Positions 22,381-34,094 of a stretch of DNA of 64,000 nt are shown here, piece after piece. Positions within the stretch are counted from its first letter, which is position 1. The number at the start of each line of letters is the position of its first letter. The stretch lies in assembly GCA_034401795.1 (NCBI GenBank), contig CM067369.1, positions 90,882,579-90,946,578 of the forward strand, given 5' to 3'. The position numbers and the translations under genes are program-made. Origin of the DNA: Chaetoderma sp. LZ-2023a (lineage: Eukaryota > Mollusca > Caudofoveata > Chaetodermatida > Chaetodermatidae). A model generated the notes under the pieces. The model ran no database searches. It was not told the DNA's origin and saw nothing but the letters and a program-made list of their open reading frames with translations.

Positions 22381-23979
22381 AGTATGCATCATTCTCAAGG
22401 GCCTGCATGACCAAACCTCCGGGGGTAGATGCAACCATGAGAAGGAATAACTGCAAACGGGATAAGTGGAAGCAACAACTACCCAGTGCATCTCAGCTAT
22501 GCGAGCCTACTAGAAAGGACTTTGGATTCAAGTGATCAAAATATAGAACAACCTGTCCTTCTGAGTGTCAAAGGAAGCCATTAAGAACAGATGCCGTTAG
22601 AATAGAAAACAAATTTAGAATAAACAATTGTGATGAATCGGCAATGACCAGTTTATTCTAGCATCATGGAGACACATCCAAATTGCCTCATAGTTATAGA
22701 TTGCATGTGGCCAAGAAGACATAGTGTACAGGGTGCAAGGTACAGGGGGCATGTACAAGTATTTACAAAGAACTATTTCCATCAAGCGAATCTGTTGAAT
22801 CACATTAGTGGCTTCCAAGGGCCAGAGGAGTCAAGAAACTTAGAGGAGAACATCATACACGCAATTACCAATAGTATGTCAACATTAAATAGGATCAGAG
22901 ACCATCTCTAAATGGCGCGGTATGGAGCCCATATCAGGAGGCCGCTCTTTCATTGATATATCTTCTGCTTTATGGGCTCGAGAGGCGCTTCATAATGTCA
23001 CTCGGCAATCATCGGGAATATCCGTTGGTATGCCGATGATGCAGTATGGCTCGCGCCACCCCAGCCACGGGTCTCATATGAAAGGAGGAATATACAGAAC
23101 AAGAAGAAAAAGCTTTCCCACGAAATCGGGTTAAACACGATAAATAAAATTATCTATGTGTTCAATGTCTGAAACATTTTAATAAGTAAGGCTACGCTTC
23201 TGTGATGCTTTCTCACCATACGAATAAAGCGGTAATATTTAATAACAGGAATAAACTCAGAGTTACCACCTTTCGTAATACCACAGAAATAAGAACCATA
23301 GATATTGTATATACTAACTCTCTAGATATAGTGAAAACTGGAAGACGGTGGGGTTGTGTATGATAATAATATGAGACTAGGCATTGCCTATAAGCGGATG
23401 CAGACACCATTTATTGCTTAAATAAATAGGACGAATTTGTATAGGGTCGAAATATCCTAAATACGTATGCTCATGTATAGTACATTCAAAGCTAATTTTT
23501 AATCATGCGTGGAGGGAAATCTGGTAAATCCAGTCCACGATATTCACAACAATGCGTGTGGCCATTGTCAGTGATATACGACAGCATTATTGCATTTTTA
23601 ATTACTGGGGCCTGCAGCATTAAATAGTTGTGCCAGTCCAATAACGTTATAAAATTTGTACCGATGTATCGCGTTGCTCATCGCTATTTTGGGAAATACA
23701 AACAAGGCCATAGTAACTATGACGTCTTAATGAAATGTCGTCCGCTAGAATTTTTAGATCGTGTTTGTCCAGACATATGCTACAAAAAAGGGAATTAATG
23801 CATGTCTGCGAGTAAATACATGAATGTACATTCCACCTGGGTGCGAATCCTGTGGTACCCGGCCTTAAATTTCCTGCTATCAGCGCTAAATACATATGAC
23901 ATTCCACGGCCATGAGCAATAAAAACAATACGAGACGGTCAACCAAACATATTGCATTTACAGACGCATAAATAGGAAT
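22381..23979. other. No gene; contains a dispersed repeat
   Basis: The frame at 22666-22911 (+) has no recognisable domain. About 23100-23560 matches 42590-42930 in several blocks (AAATAAAATTATCTATG, TTCGTAATACC/TTCGTGAAGG, GATATTCACAACAATRC, AATTTGTATAGGGTCGAAAT), though the blocks are partly rearranged. It is a diverged dispersed repeat of unknown class. Confidence 0.5.
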
Positions 23980-23992
23980 AAATAAAGCTTGT

Positions 23993-24228
23993 TGCTCTGT
24001 AGGTGGGGCTTAGAATTCACCTTCCGTATCCTCTGCATGTCGTACGAGGCGACTAAAGGAGGTACGGGTGAGGTAACCCTGACAGAAACCTCGAGTGCTG
24101 AAGACAGAGTTTCCAGGCCGCACGGCGCACTCTAATAAATCATGGATCCACGCACTTAATGCTTATGATCATGTCGATAGTCACTTACAGGACTGGCGGT
24201 ATGATCAGCGAATGAAAAGAAGAAGAAG
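23993..24228 (+). mobile_element. SINE-like retroposon with 13-bp TSD
   Basis: Flanked by the perfect direct repeat AAATAAAGCTTGT (23980-23992 and 24229-24241). The 236-base body is non-coding and ends in GAATGAAAAGAAGAAGAAG. The last 35 or so bases (TGATCAGCGAATGAAAAGAA) resemble the 3' end of the I-clade LINE in this window (TGATACCAGCGATCGAAAAG). The body includes CCTCTGCATGTCGTACGAGG. Convincing A and B boxes were not found, so it could also be a short LINE-derived retroposon. Confidence 0.7.
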
Positions 24229-24241
24229 AAATAAAGCTTGT

Positions 24242-24666
24242 ATCTGGTATGCATCAGACGATTTAAACGTTTTACATTCTGAAGTAAATGTACGTGATTT
24301 CGTGATAACAATATCACACAAACTTTGGACATTGAAAATGTGCAGTAGGTTGCCCTAAAATAACTAGGGGCACATACGCATAATGAAGAACCATATCCCA
24401 TAATGCAATGGGGGCCCATGAAGAAACCACAAAAGCTATATCATAAGCTGAAACTGGAAGCAAAAAAAAGCTCACGACCGGAAACAAAGCTTTCTCAGTC
24501 GCATGGTATATGTATTTTAGACTGATTCCCTGTCTCATTTTCTGTTGATTTTTCCTCATTACACGTATGTACATGTTATCTATATACGCCCACTGCGTTC
24601 GCTATGAAAATAGGCGTTGCCTATAAACATGAATATTGATGAAATAACGCAACTTTGAATCTTCCC
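24242..24666. other. No gene recognised
   Basis: AT-rich non-coding sequence between the SINE and a foldback repeat. Open frames on both strands lack recognisable domains. Confidence 0.4.
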
Positions 24667-25031
24667 CTGATAGCAAGCAAACATTTGCCCAACGTTTACC
24701 ACTACGTTGGGCCAATATTATTTTGCTCATCAGCCCAACGTTGGCAATATGTTATGTGGCCAATGTTGAGCCAACAGGCATAAATCTATGAAGTTATTTA
24801 AAATAGCACACTAGAAAGTATAAGTTAACAATTTAAAAATTAAACGGTGAATATTATGTTGATTTTGTTTGATTTACTGTGATATTTCCTATGCTGGCCC
24901 AACATTGGCTCAGTTTTGGCCCAACATTGGCAAACAAGTGATACAGCCAACATTGGACCAACGTTGTAATGCCAACCGCGATCTGCCAACCTGTTGACAA
25001 TGTTGGCCCAATGTCTACATGTTATCTGGGT
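24667..25031. repeat. Foldback repeat with CCAACGTTGG units
   Basis: The left end (GATAGCAAGCAAACATTTGC) and the reverse complement of the right end (GATAACATGTAGACATTGGG) match imperfectly over about 30 bases. Between them CCCAACGTTGGC-like palindromic units recur about eight times in two clusters around an AT-rich centre. This is a non-coding MITE-like element. Confidence 0.5.
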
Positions 25032-25250
25032 TATAAGCGAATGCAGACATCATTGTTTAAATATCGTCCAGTAAGGTGTTTTCGAGGGTCATGCGATTTC
25101 TAGGGTACATACTTTTGACGTTCTCATGTGAGCGTCGCTTAGGTGATGTCAACAAATCATGTGTCTTTAAATAGATACACTATTTTTACACCACAATTGT
25201 ACATTTTAAAAAGATGCGCGTAGAACAAGTGATTCTTTTATGCATTTTGA
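25032..25250. other. Short unique AT-rich stretch
   Basis: No gene. It begins with TATAAGCGAATGCAGACATC, also seen near 23390, and ends at the target duplication of the LINE. Confidence 0.4.
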
Positions 25251-25261
25251 TGTCAGTGTAG

Positions 25262-25449
25262 TCTTCTTCTTCTTATTCTTTTCGATCGCTGGTATCACAC
25301 TTGGAGAGCCATTCTCAAGATGAAATCTGTGGTTTTATGCAGTTCTTCCACAAGCCCATACAGCTTTTCAAGAAAAGAGGTTGACGGAGGCCAGATCTCT
25401 TCTCACAGCAGCTGATATGTACTGCAACATTGAAGTATGTGCTCTGTGG
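25262..25449 (-). pseudogene. 3' end of the LINE ORF and 3' tail
   Basis: Continues the frame broken at 38158. The first codons give EHILQCCSTYQLL, the usual His-Cys motif after the CPC zinc motif of I-group ORF2 proteins, and later LEKLYGLVEELHKTTDFIL. A stop interrupts it early. The A/G-rich tail marks the 3' terminus. Confidence 0.75.
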
Positions 25450-27572
25450 TAGGGTTGCACGATTATTCGATTAATCGCGATTATATAATTCAAAATGATC
25501 GTGGACGATTATAAAATGAAATAATCGTATAATCACCATGTTGAAATTTTTGTCGCGTTACCAATCATGGAAACAAACATCCGGCTATCAGCCGAATGTG
25601 TGAATGATTAAATAAACTAAATAAATAACTGATTTGTGTGTATTATCTCATGATTAGTTTTAGATGAATAAAGATTGTTCACTTGGTCGCTATTTGTCAT
25701 TGTTGTTGTAATCACACACGCTTATCCTGGGTTCCCCATTCTCTGAATAGCTATGCGCTAATGGTTTCCCCCAAAAAGTTCTAAAACTGATACCACGGAA
25801 ATTCAACGCATTTTCTCCCGTAACAGTTCTCATCGCTTACGCCTATGTTTAATGTATACCTCAAAACATCACCGGAGAAGTGAAATTATTTGATTTGAAC
25901 GCCTAAATATTGCGTATCCTTTAATAAAGGTTGTTTATTACATCAAAATTATTCGACAATTTCCTATAAAATGACGTCGCGAAAAAATACAAATCAAGTG
26001 ATTCGCCTCCAATTGAAGTTTATTTTAGAGCGAGTACTCGGATATAAATATTCTGGAATCGGGGACTCGGAACTCAGGAATTTCTATAAATTATCATTGC
26101 GCGATAGGAACTGAGTATTATACTGATCTGAATAACGGGTACCCGTTTGATAAACTCTAGAGCCGCTGGCTCGCCAACTTAAGAAGATGGTTATATTGTC
26201 GTTCGTAATAATTCAATTTGGATCATTTAATGTTGATCGGCGTTACAAAATTGAAGCACGTTTTCTCCCGTACTTGTTTGGTACATAAATTTGGTCTTAA
26301 AATATATTTATAATAAGGAAGCTATTTAATCACGCCAAGACTGTTTTAAGCGCATTTTGACAACAAAAGTGTGGAATAAACTATTATATCTTGAACATGC
26401 GTGGCCTACTATTAGTATTAATCTAATAAGTGGTCGATAGTTACAAATCCGAGGCCTATATTGACTTCTAGAGGGGCCGGAAATGTATCTGGGCAGAGAT
26501 TGGTCTGAAGTAGACACACCCTGTGACACGATTGTTATTATTATACACGTTATTCTTAAAAATTTTCCTATACAATCTGCTGAGTTAGGGGGTGGGCTTC
26601 TAATACAGTTTTGCCGTTTTGAAACTGCTAAGAAATCATTGGAGCTCATATGTCAAAGTTAGGAGGTGGGCTTCTATTAGAGCATAGGCTACAATTACGC
26701 GAAATACGGTACCTTCCGTTTTCCATCTAGAAAAATCTTGATACATTCCTTTATTTGCAATCAGCAACTGGCATATTCTCCTTCGATCAATACTCACCAT
26801 TCTGTTACTTCTGATATACAGCCAGGGTTGGCTTGATTTAAATCAATTGATTTATATCATGATTTAAATCATGATTTAAATCACTCGATTTTTATCGAAA
26901 AAATCGTGATTTAAATCAGTTTTGCAAAAATAGAGGAATTTTCAAGTAATTAATACAATTAACAGTAATTTTGTTAAATTAAAGTAACATAATTATTTTA
27001 CTGCTTCCATGGCACTTGAACATCAACACAAAATAGAATTATACACTTAATTGCTCATATTTGTCATCAGCAAGACTAGACCCAGTGCACGAGTCCACAT
27101 CTACAATCTACATACTTGAGGTTCATGTACACAGTACATCACACATGTGTACAAAGTATGATCATTAAGTATGTGTAAGCTGTAAAGAAGTGGAGAATTC
27201 CATGTGCGTACATGTCACTACATGACCATTAAAGCAATAGTGTACATGAAAAGTCATGTATGGGCCAGTATGGCTATTACTATTAGTCTAATTCCAAAAG
27301 CACACTCTTTTAAAGCAAGACACTGTCTCTTTTTTCAGCTATGACATGCGTCTGGAGTCACTCTGGAGTGTCATTGAGTGTCTCGATTACTATTGGCTAG
27401 TGCTTATCAAGTTGGACTTTTGGGCTCCATTTTATTTAACACTAAAACAATAAAGATTGAAATGTTATTAAATTAAGTAGTTTACTACAACTTCAAAAAT
27501 CAAAATCAGTAATTGCTGAAACTGGCAAGAAACTATATACATTGTAACACGTAAACACATCATTACATTACA

Positions 27573-27830
27573 TTAACCCTTAGCACACTGATGTAGGAGT
27601 TTTAATTTTTCAAAATAAACATAACCCCTAGCACTCTGGAGCATGATAATTTAAATTTTCAAATTAAATTTAAAGATAAACTGGTGTACAATTTGCAACA
27701 ATTTTTGTGGACGATGCTGCTGTCTGTGACAGCACCATCTTCCACAAAATTTGTTGAAAAACGTACACCAGTTTATCTTTAAATTTAATTTGAAATTTAA
27801 AAATTTCGACATCAGTGTGCTAAGGGTTAA
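27573..27830. mobile_element. TTAA-flanked foldback MITE
   Basis: TTAACCCTTAGCACACTGAT at the left and ATCAGTGTGCTAAGGGTTAA at the right are exact inverted ends. TTAA duplication and a CCC start resemble piggyBac-type MITEs. The core is a hairpin around GATGCTGCTGTCTGTGACAG with flanking ACTGGTGTAC arms. A second partial hairpin of the same family follows at 27831-27945. Another copy lies at 51191-51399. Confidence 0.7.
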
Positions 27831-28187
27831 AGATAAACTGGTGTACATTTTTCAACAAATTTGGTGGATGATAGAGCTGTCGCAGACAGCAACATCGTCC
27901 ACCAAAATTGTTGAAAAATGTACACCAGTTTATCAATTTTAATTTGAGCATATTTTTAAAGACAGAAGTTAACAAGGTTGATAGACTTAGACAATGATGA
28001 CTTTTGCATACCTTCATAGATTTTGTGCATCTAATTAGGGCTAATTCGTTAGATTTATGCATTGCATCATTTCTGTCCTATTGCTACTCACTGTATCTGT
28101 GATGCAATTGTGAACAAAATTGAAAAATCGTTGCTAATATGACGTAATATATAAATTTTGAACTCTATATATTATTAGTTCAAACAG

Positions 28188-28362
28188 TGATAATTAAAGA
28201 ATAGACATCCCATCATTCGTAACATAATAAACATATTGAATATTTTGAAAGCAATTTCACTGAAAACCGTTGCTGACTTAGGCAGCAACGGCTTCCAGTG
28301 AAATTGCTTTCAAAATATTCAATATGTTATGAATGATGGGATGCATATTCTTTAATTATTCA
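28188..28362. mobile_element. Near-perfect palindromic MITE (TTGCTGC family)
   Basis: Arms of about 75-85 bases: ATATTGAATATTTTGAAAGC on the left, GCTTTCAAAATATTCAATAT on the right, with a hairpin tip TTGCTGACTTAGGCAGCAA. The outer parts (TAAAGAATAGACATCCCATC / GATGGGATGCATATTCTTTA) also pair. This is the best preserved member of the family seen near 1187, 48835 and 56715. Confidence 0.7.
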
Positions 28363-28550
28363 CAATTAAGTGATTAACCAGAACACTCGATATATTGACT
28401 ATTGAGATACCGCAATTTTTTTATAATAACGATATCGATATTCTCTCAAGCAATATCGCGCAAACCTAACTGAGTCACAGATAGATGTGTCTGTCATCAC
28501 TTTTCACTTTCAGTTTTCAATAATGCTGCAATTGTACTTCACTAGTCTAG

Positions 28551-30401
28551 TCAACAATCATCATTCAACTGAAACCGGAAGTCATTTTCTTTGTCACAGT
28601 TTAGGGACCGAAAAAGAAATACTAGTTTAGCCGCTTTTAAAGTTCCAAGTTTGTTTCTCAACTTACTCTGCACGAGCCCATAGCTGGAGAACACGCGCTC
28701 GACACCAGCTGACGCCGCCACAGCTGACATCAGACGGTGAGTGAATTCAAATGCTTCCAGCAGATCATCCTCGAAGTCACGTCTGTGCGACTTCCACCAA
28801 TGAAGAGAGGTTACTCCATTAACAACTTCGTCGTTAAATTTAAGAATGTGAAATGGTGGTGCCATGGCCTCGAATTTGATTACCAAAGTCATCAAACCAG
28901 GGATTTCGGATGCTACGGTGAGTGCAGTTTCACGTTCTTGCTGAGTCAAGTTTCGACCACGGTATTTAGGGTGGAGTAGATTGGCCAGCATGTGGTGAGG
29001 TGTCACAGCTTGTTGATAACGCTTATCGGCCGCACGCTTTGTTGAATTATTAGTGTCATTATGCAGGGCCGTTTTTACATCTTTCCATAATTCAACTGCT
29101 TCTGCTATTGTGCAATTGTCCGATTGAGCTTTATCGAGAGCGCAAGCTACTGGTTTCAAACAAAGTCGGTATTCATCTGCAGAACGTTTGATTACTACAT
29201 TACGAACTTTATTGGCAATGGCAACATCTATGCGGTCAGTATGTCCATCACAGATTGTCACAAGTGTCGGCCATGCCTCACAATACGAGTTTAAACAATC
29301 GTACATTGTGTTCCACCTTGTATCTGCTGGCATCACTAACTTTCTGCACGATGATTGGCGTATTTGGGCACTAGCAAAGTGGTTATTTCGGAAATACTTC
29401 ACAACTTGTGTGACATGCTCCTTAACATTACCCATTTCTAAGTCCTTTGAAGTCAGATTTAGAAGATGAGGCGTGCATCCATACGCAATCATGTTGAAAC
29501 CCAGTCGTTCTTTCAAGAACTCTCGCATCTTTGCTACATTAGCAGCATTGTCTGTGACGATACTACATATAATGCACCCAAAATCATTGTGCGTGTTTTC
29601 AATTGTCTGCTTCGCAATGTCATAAAGATATTCCGCTGTGTGAGGATGTCCAGAGGTGTCCGTAGTATCCACTAAGTAAATATCACCTAAGCAGGTCGTC
29701 ACTGTAGCACATACGATAGGCTCGTTATGAATATTGCTCCAACCGTCTAATGCTAGACAGACAAGTTCACCTTCCAGATTTTTTCTCGCCTTCTCCCGCT
29801 CTTCTGTGTAGATAACATCCAAATATTTCCCCCCTATGTCCTTTCTGGATGGTGGTTGATAGCCTGGTCGTAAATCTTTTACAAGGTTTATAAAATGTCT
29901 ATTTTCTACTAAGCGAAATGGGGAGTTCGTAGCATACACCATCCTAGCTACATCACGATCTAATTCACCACGTTTTTCTGCTGAAGTTCTGATGACATAA
30001 TTCTGTAGACCATAATTCAGCTTGGGTATCTTAGCGGCCAATGTACCAGCAGCTAATTGACCGTGCACTGGGCGCTTCACTGCCGCTGAAGCAGAACTTG
30101 AAGTTGACAGAGGTTCAACTTCCATCACCACCACATCGTTTTGATCAACAACAGTTTCAACGCGCTGCTGCTGCTCAGATTGAGATGAAGTCCCCGTTTC
30201 TGTTGCGGCTACAGCTAGACCTTGAAGTGCTGGTGTTGGTGGACCTGTGCAATTGGCTGCATGTTTTTTTAACCGCTCTGGGATACCTTGGAGTTCGTGT
30301 CGGCAGACCTTGCAGACAGCCCGGACACCGGCCTTATCTGGGGTCTTCACTTTCTCATAATGAATCCATATTGGATCTTGTTTTCGGCCGGAGTTAGACA
30401 T
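28551..30401 (-). CDS. hAT transposase, BED zinc finger, apparently intact
   Basis: 616 codons from ATG 30401 to a stop at 28551, uninterrupted. N-terminal BED-type zinc finger (AVCKVCRHELQGIPERLKKH, C-x2-C...H-x3-C, about residues 28-50), then an acidic low-complexity linker, then the RNase H-like catalytic fold. Catalytic residues fit the hAT pattern: Asp in LALDGWSN, Asp in VTDNAANV, and Glu in GVERVFSSYG, which also opens the C-terminal dimerisation region (LRNKLGTLKAAKLVFLFRSL). TRWNTMYDCL is another family signature. The length is typical of Ac/ZBED-like transposases. It would cut and paste this element; whether it is expressed cannot be judged. Confidence 0.9.
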   Translation of the reverse strand: MSNSGRKQDPIWIHYEKVKTPDKAGVRAVCKVCRHELQGIPERLKKHAANCTGPPTPALQGLAVAATETGTSSQSEQQQRVETVVDQNDVVVMEVEPLSTSSSASAAVKRPVHGQLAAGTLAAKIPKLNYGLQNYVIRTSAEKRGELDRDVARMVYATNSPFRLVENRHFINLVKDLRPGYQPPSRKDIGGKYLDVIYTEEREKARKNLEGELVCLALDGWSNIHNEPIVCATVTTCLGDIYLVDTTDTSGHPHTAEYLYDIAKQTIENTHNDFGCIICSIVTDNAANVAKMREFLKERLGFNMIAYGCTPHLLNLTSKDLEMGNVKEHVTQVVKYFRNNHFASAQIRQSSCRKLVMPADTRWNTMYDCLNSYCEAWPTLVTICDGHTDRIDVAIANKVRNVVIKRSADEYRLCLKPVACALDKAQSDNCTIAEAVELWKDVKTALHNDTNNSTKRAADKRYQQAVTPHHMLANLLHPKYRGRNLTQQERETALTVASEIPGLMTLVIKFEAMAPPFHILKFNDEVVNGVTSLHWWKSHRRDFEDDLLEAFEFTHRLMSAVAASAGVERVFSSYGLVQSKLRNKLGTLKAAKLVFLFRSLNCDKENDFRFQLNDDC

Positions 30402-30479
30402 TTTGCTAATTATGGAATTGAAAATATTTCATAGCCTTTGTCACTTAAGCAGTTTTGACTGTATTTTTCAAGAATGAAA

Positions 30480-30592
30480 AAATGCTTTTCTATTGCATCA
30501 TTTAAAAAAAATGATGCAATAAAAAAATGATGCAATAGAAAAATGATGCAATAAAAAAATGATGCAATAAAAAATGATGCAATAATAATACT
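30480..30592. repeat. Short tandem repeat AATGATGCAATAAAAA
   Basis: Five to six copies of a unit of about 16-17 bases within the hAT, upstream of its transposase start. The unit also occurs once inverted (TTGCATCATTT), so it can fold. Confidence 0.8.
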
Positions 30593-31058
30593 GTTAAAAC
30601 TGCTTAAGCGAACAAAGTTTTTTTGTATTAAGAAACCAGCAAGCTTAAAATTCAGTTAAAAATAAGTCATAAAAATACCACTTTATTCAGTTCCAAAATA
30701 CAGTTTAGCAATGCATCTGGACCTGTATTAAGAGACCACCTGTCTTAAGAGACCACCTTCTGCGACTCCCACAGCCAGTGTCTTAATACAGGTTTCACTG
30801 TATAAGTTTTACGTAATTTCCTGGGATGTCGTGAATAAAAATCGATTTAAATCATTGAAATCGATTTAAATCAAAAAAATCGATTGATTTGATTTTTTTG
30901 AAAAAAATCGATTTTTTTTCCAACCCTGTATACAGCTGGCTCTGACAGCGGCTCTAGGACTATAGACTTAGAAAGCTTTACCGACTCCTGGGAACCGGGT
31001 ACTCGGCTCCCAACTGCCGAGTACCCGTTTACCATAGAGCTCATTCTTGTTTGCATAG

Positions 31059-32013
31059 CGACAAGAGCAATACATGCTTTTTGCATTAAGGATTTTAGTG
31101 TTTTAAAATAACCTAAGTCTTTAATCAGTGATAGTTTGTGTGTTCTGAAAGGATTAACTAAGGACTATGGAGAATACCACCCAGGACATCCAGGTTGTAT
31201 TGTTCTTTATTATCCATAGTTAAAAGACTTAGGTCTCTAAATTTCGTTGTGTCGCATGTTCCAATTTCTGACCCTATAGAATCTGGGACGTGTGCTAACA
31301 ACGATATATGCCAGACGATCGCCTTCTTTAAAACCCCAACAGGCGATCGGCAGATATGAAAATAGGTGTTTGCTACGGTATTTCTAACACGAATATCGGC
31401 TGACGTCGTTCTCCGTAGAATCCGAGCGGGTGACGTCACACCCGGTCGCTCGGATGTTTATGTGAAGAAAAATTTTTCATTAATCGCGCATCTTATTCTG
31501 GGTGCTGCGTACTAAAAATGGTACCGGAAACTTTAGAATGATCAAGTTTACGTGCGATCACGATCGGTTTGCAATGATCGGTGGTTTCACAATTCTTGAG
31601 TAGATGTGTGGTCTGCGGTTTTACCGTGTGAGACAGCAGTTTTGTTATACATTTTGTTGTTTTCTTCACATATCGTGCTGCGTTCGTTAGGAGTATAATT
31701 TATATTGATTAGTAAATATACCCTGAATGCTATGCGATATGATTCCTGGAGCCGTTACACATCCTGGAGGATCTATTATGGGTGTGTTGTGCCCGCCGCG
31801 TACTTGTCGTCATAATCAATGCGATCGTTGTTGTAACGTGGCGGGGTGGGGTGCGGGGAGGTTACGGTTAATTTATGAGTCAAATTATTTGAAAATTAAT
31901 TGTCTGCCTTCCATCCGGGTCTCGTTCCGCTTGTTTATTGTAGGTTTGTGCTTATTTTATAGGCCAAGCCAGCCCCGCCATCATGTGACGACTGCGATAA
32001 GTTTGTCCGTGTA
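31059..32013 (+). other. DIRS-1 5' untranslated region
   Basis: About 950 bases between the left inverted repeat and the first Gag frame. No gene or domain seen. It contains the pair TTAACTAAGGACTATGG / CCATAGTTAAAAGACTTAGG within 31150-31230, a small fold. Confidence 0.45.
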
Positions 32014-34094
32014 ATGTTCAAGGACCATGTCTGTTTTAAGTGTGCCCTGTGTAATATAGATCATAGGTGTAATGTTTGTGCAGTGTGGTCCGTCGAAACG
32101 ATGGTTAAGTTCCTTGCCCAGAAGGACTTGGCTGGGTCTGACGCGGGGTCAGGCGGTCCGAGAGTAAATCGTGGAGCGCCCGGTTCGGCCGGTGCGGGTG
32201 CTCCACGTCCCCAGCTGGAGGTGGCGGAGATGGCACCGCCGGCGTGGTTTGGTCCGGCTCTGCAGGGTTTTTCTGCATAGCGTTCTGACCACGCTGGTGT
32301 CGTCCCTGCTACCAAAGGTTGGGGGGCAGTTTCTCCCCATGCCTGGTACGGATCCTGTCCTCGGACAGGATTCTGGACTGGTTACCGAGGGGGCCGTCTC
32401 GACGGCCCCCTGGCAGTCCCGTCTGGCTTCGGCCAGACGGGTTTCTGTTTCTCTGCGGCCACCTCCGGGTGGTCCAGTAGCGGTGGCCGGTCCGTCAGGT
32501 GTGGGAGCCGTCCGCCAGGACGGTTCCACGGTTGACTCGTCTAGTGACGACTCTTCGGAGTCTGAAGACGAGGAGGCCGAGGAGGAGAGGTTGCTGCGGC
32601 CCGTGAAGCCGCAGGTGGAGAATATGGAGGTTGATTCCGTCCTAGACGGAACCGGCCTCCATTTGTCTGGTTTGGCGCAAGCCAAGTCAGCGGCTCCGCC
32701 TGTGGTTGAGGCAAATCCATTACCGTGCACCGGTTCCGTGCGGTTGGTTTGGCACCAGCCGTCACGGGAACGGGTGTGCCGGGCCGGGCGTGGTACTCAC
32801 CTATCTCGCCTGGTCCGGCAGTCGGACGTGGGGTGCCGTGGGCGCCCGTGTCCGGCTATGGTTCCGCGACTGCTACGGGTCCGTACGGTTTTCCGTGCGG
32901 ACCTACCCCATGGACCGGAGTGTTTCATGGGGTGGCGGCGGAACCGTGTGGTACCGGAGTGCCTGGCGTGTCAGCCGTGGCTCCTTGCTGGGAGGCCGTG
33001 GCTGGCAGACCCGTGAGCACGTCAACGGGTGACGTGTTTGCGGGGGTGTCTTCATCGGAGGTAGATTGGTCAGATGCTCTGGCGTGGCTAGCCAGGGTTG
33101 ACCCGTCTGTGGTTTCGGCCACGGCCGATGAAGATGCGCCCCGTCCGTCGGTTGCATCGATCCGGACGGGGATTTTGCCCGCGGCCCGGATCCAGTCAGT
33201 GTGACTGGATCCACGGTTCATAGAATGGTTGGATGCTATTTATAGCAAACAACTGATGACCAAGGGTCAGCTCCCTGCGGCCTCCAGGGAGGTGCGGGCA
33301 AGATGTCGTATTCCGCGGGGGGAATACGACAGGTATGGTGTAGTCCCGTCGGTCACGGAGGATGACCGATGGGTACTGGGCGTCCAGAGTGCCGTGGCGG
33401 GTCACCCCGGTCCGGCACTTGTGGACAAGTCTCAGGTACACCAGGAAGAAGTCCTGTCCCTATGCGATGAGGGTGTGAGGGCAGCGATGAGCGCTGTCAA
33501 CCACTCTTATCATCTCCTTCAGTCGGTGTGGGCTGAAGCGGGGCAGGCCACCCTGTGCCACCTGTGGCGCTTTCATGTGTCAATGACGGCCTGGTGCTGT
33601 CGATGGACGCATTGGCAAGGGTGCAAGCGCGTGTGACGAAATCCAGGAGGCAAATGGTCATTGACCATATGCGTCCGGCTACGGCAGTCAGGGAGCGTCT
33701 CCTTGGGACACCCCTGACAGGGCCTAGCATCTTCGGTGGCCAAGCGTGGGCCATCTTAGAGGATACCGCCAGTATCGCGCAGAATCGGTTAGCGGTAAAC
33801 CTACAGCTAGAACTAGTGCGGCAAGCGCACGCACTAGGGGCTGTGGGTAAACCGTTAACGGGACAGCCTTCAAAGAAACAGAAGAAACATAAGAGCAAGG
33901 CGAAAGCCAGGCCTATTGCGACTTCTGTTTCGGCTGGGTTTTCGGAGCCACCGCCGGCGAAGAAACCCAGGAAGGTTGTAGAGGCGCCTACCCTCCCCAA
34001 TGTTGCTCCTGACCGCCCTAGAGGCGGGAAGGGCAAGGGGAAGGGTAAGGGTAAGGCCTCAAAGGGCGGACAGCAGGGGCCGAAGCATACCTGA
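32014..34094 (+). pseudogene. DIRS-1 Gag-like protein, frame-broken
   Basis: Starts with a Cys/His-rich head (CFKCALCNIDHRCNVCAVWS, frame 32014-32280), as in DIRS first ORFs. It continues through overlapping frames: 32171-33016 with an acidic Ser/Glu/Asp tract, 32725-33204, 33229-33636, and finally 33555-34094, which ends in a Lys/Gly-rich nucleic-acid-binding tail (GGKGKGKGKGKASKGG). The region is strikingly GC-rich compared with its surroundings. The frame changes imply several indels in a single original Gag. Assignment rests on position and composition; DIRS Gags are poorly conserved. Confidence 0.6.

Larger units (their letters stand above)
26823..30928 (-). mobile_element. hAT DNA transposon (inner, 4.1 kb)
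   Basis: Ends CAGGGTTGG / CCAACCCTG with the perfect 8-base target duplication TATACAGC (26815-26822 and 30929-30936). Both subterminal regions are packed with GATTTAAATC-like repeats, which are probable transposase binding sites. It encodes one apparently intact transposase on the minus strand and contains later MITE-like inserts. As the innermost large element it is the youngest of the nested set. Confidence 0.93.
26781..31058 (+). repeat. DIRS-1 left inverted repeat, interrupted
   Basis: CAATACTCACCATTCTGTTA through GATATACAG, then after the hAT insert CTGGCTCTGACAGCGGCTCT to TTGTTTGCATAG. It is the near-exact reverse complement of 37801-37955. It includes an inner palindrome GGGTACTCGGCTCCC / GCCGAGTACCC. 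Confidence 0.85.

Noticed and set aside
6088-22390. Target-site duplication of the gypsy element
   Set aside because: Bases before 6097 (CAGGTA) and after 22380 (AGTATG) do not match, and the outer right tip seems deleted, so no TSD is claimed.
22666-22911. 81-codon frame as a small host gene
   Set aside because: No recognisable motif, and the surrounding sequence is repeat-like and non-coding.
30480-30592. Regular repeats resembling a CRISPR-like array
   Set aside because: Units of 16-17 bases are directly adjacent with no unique spacers, in a eukaryotic transposon: a simple tandem repeat.
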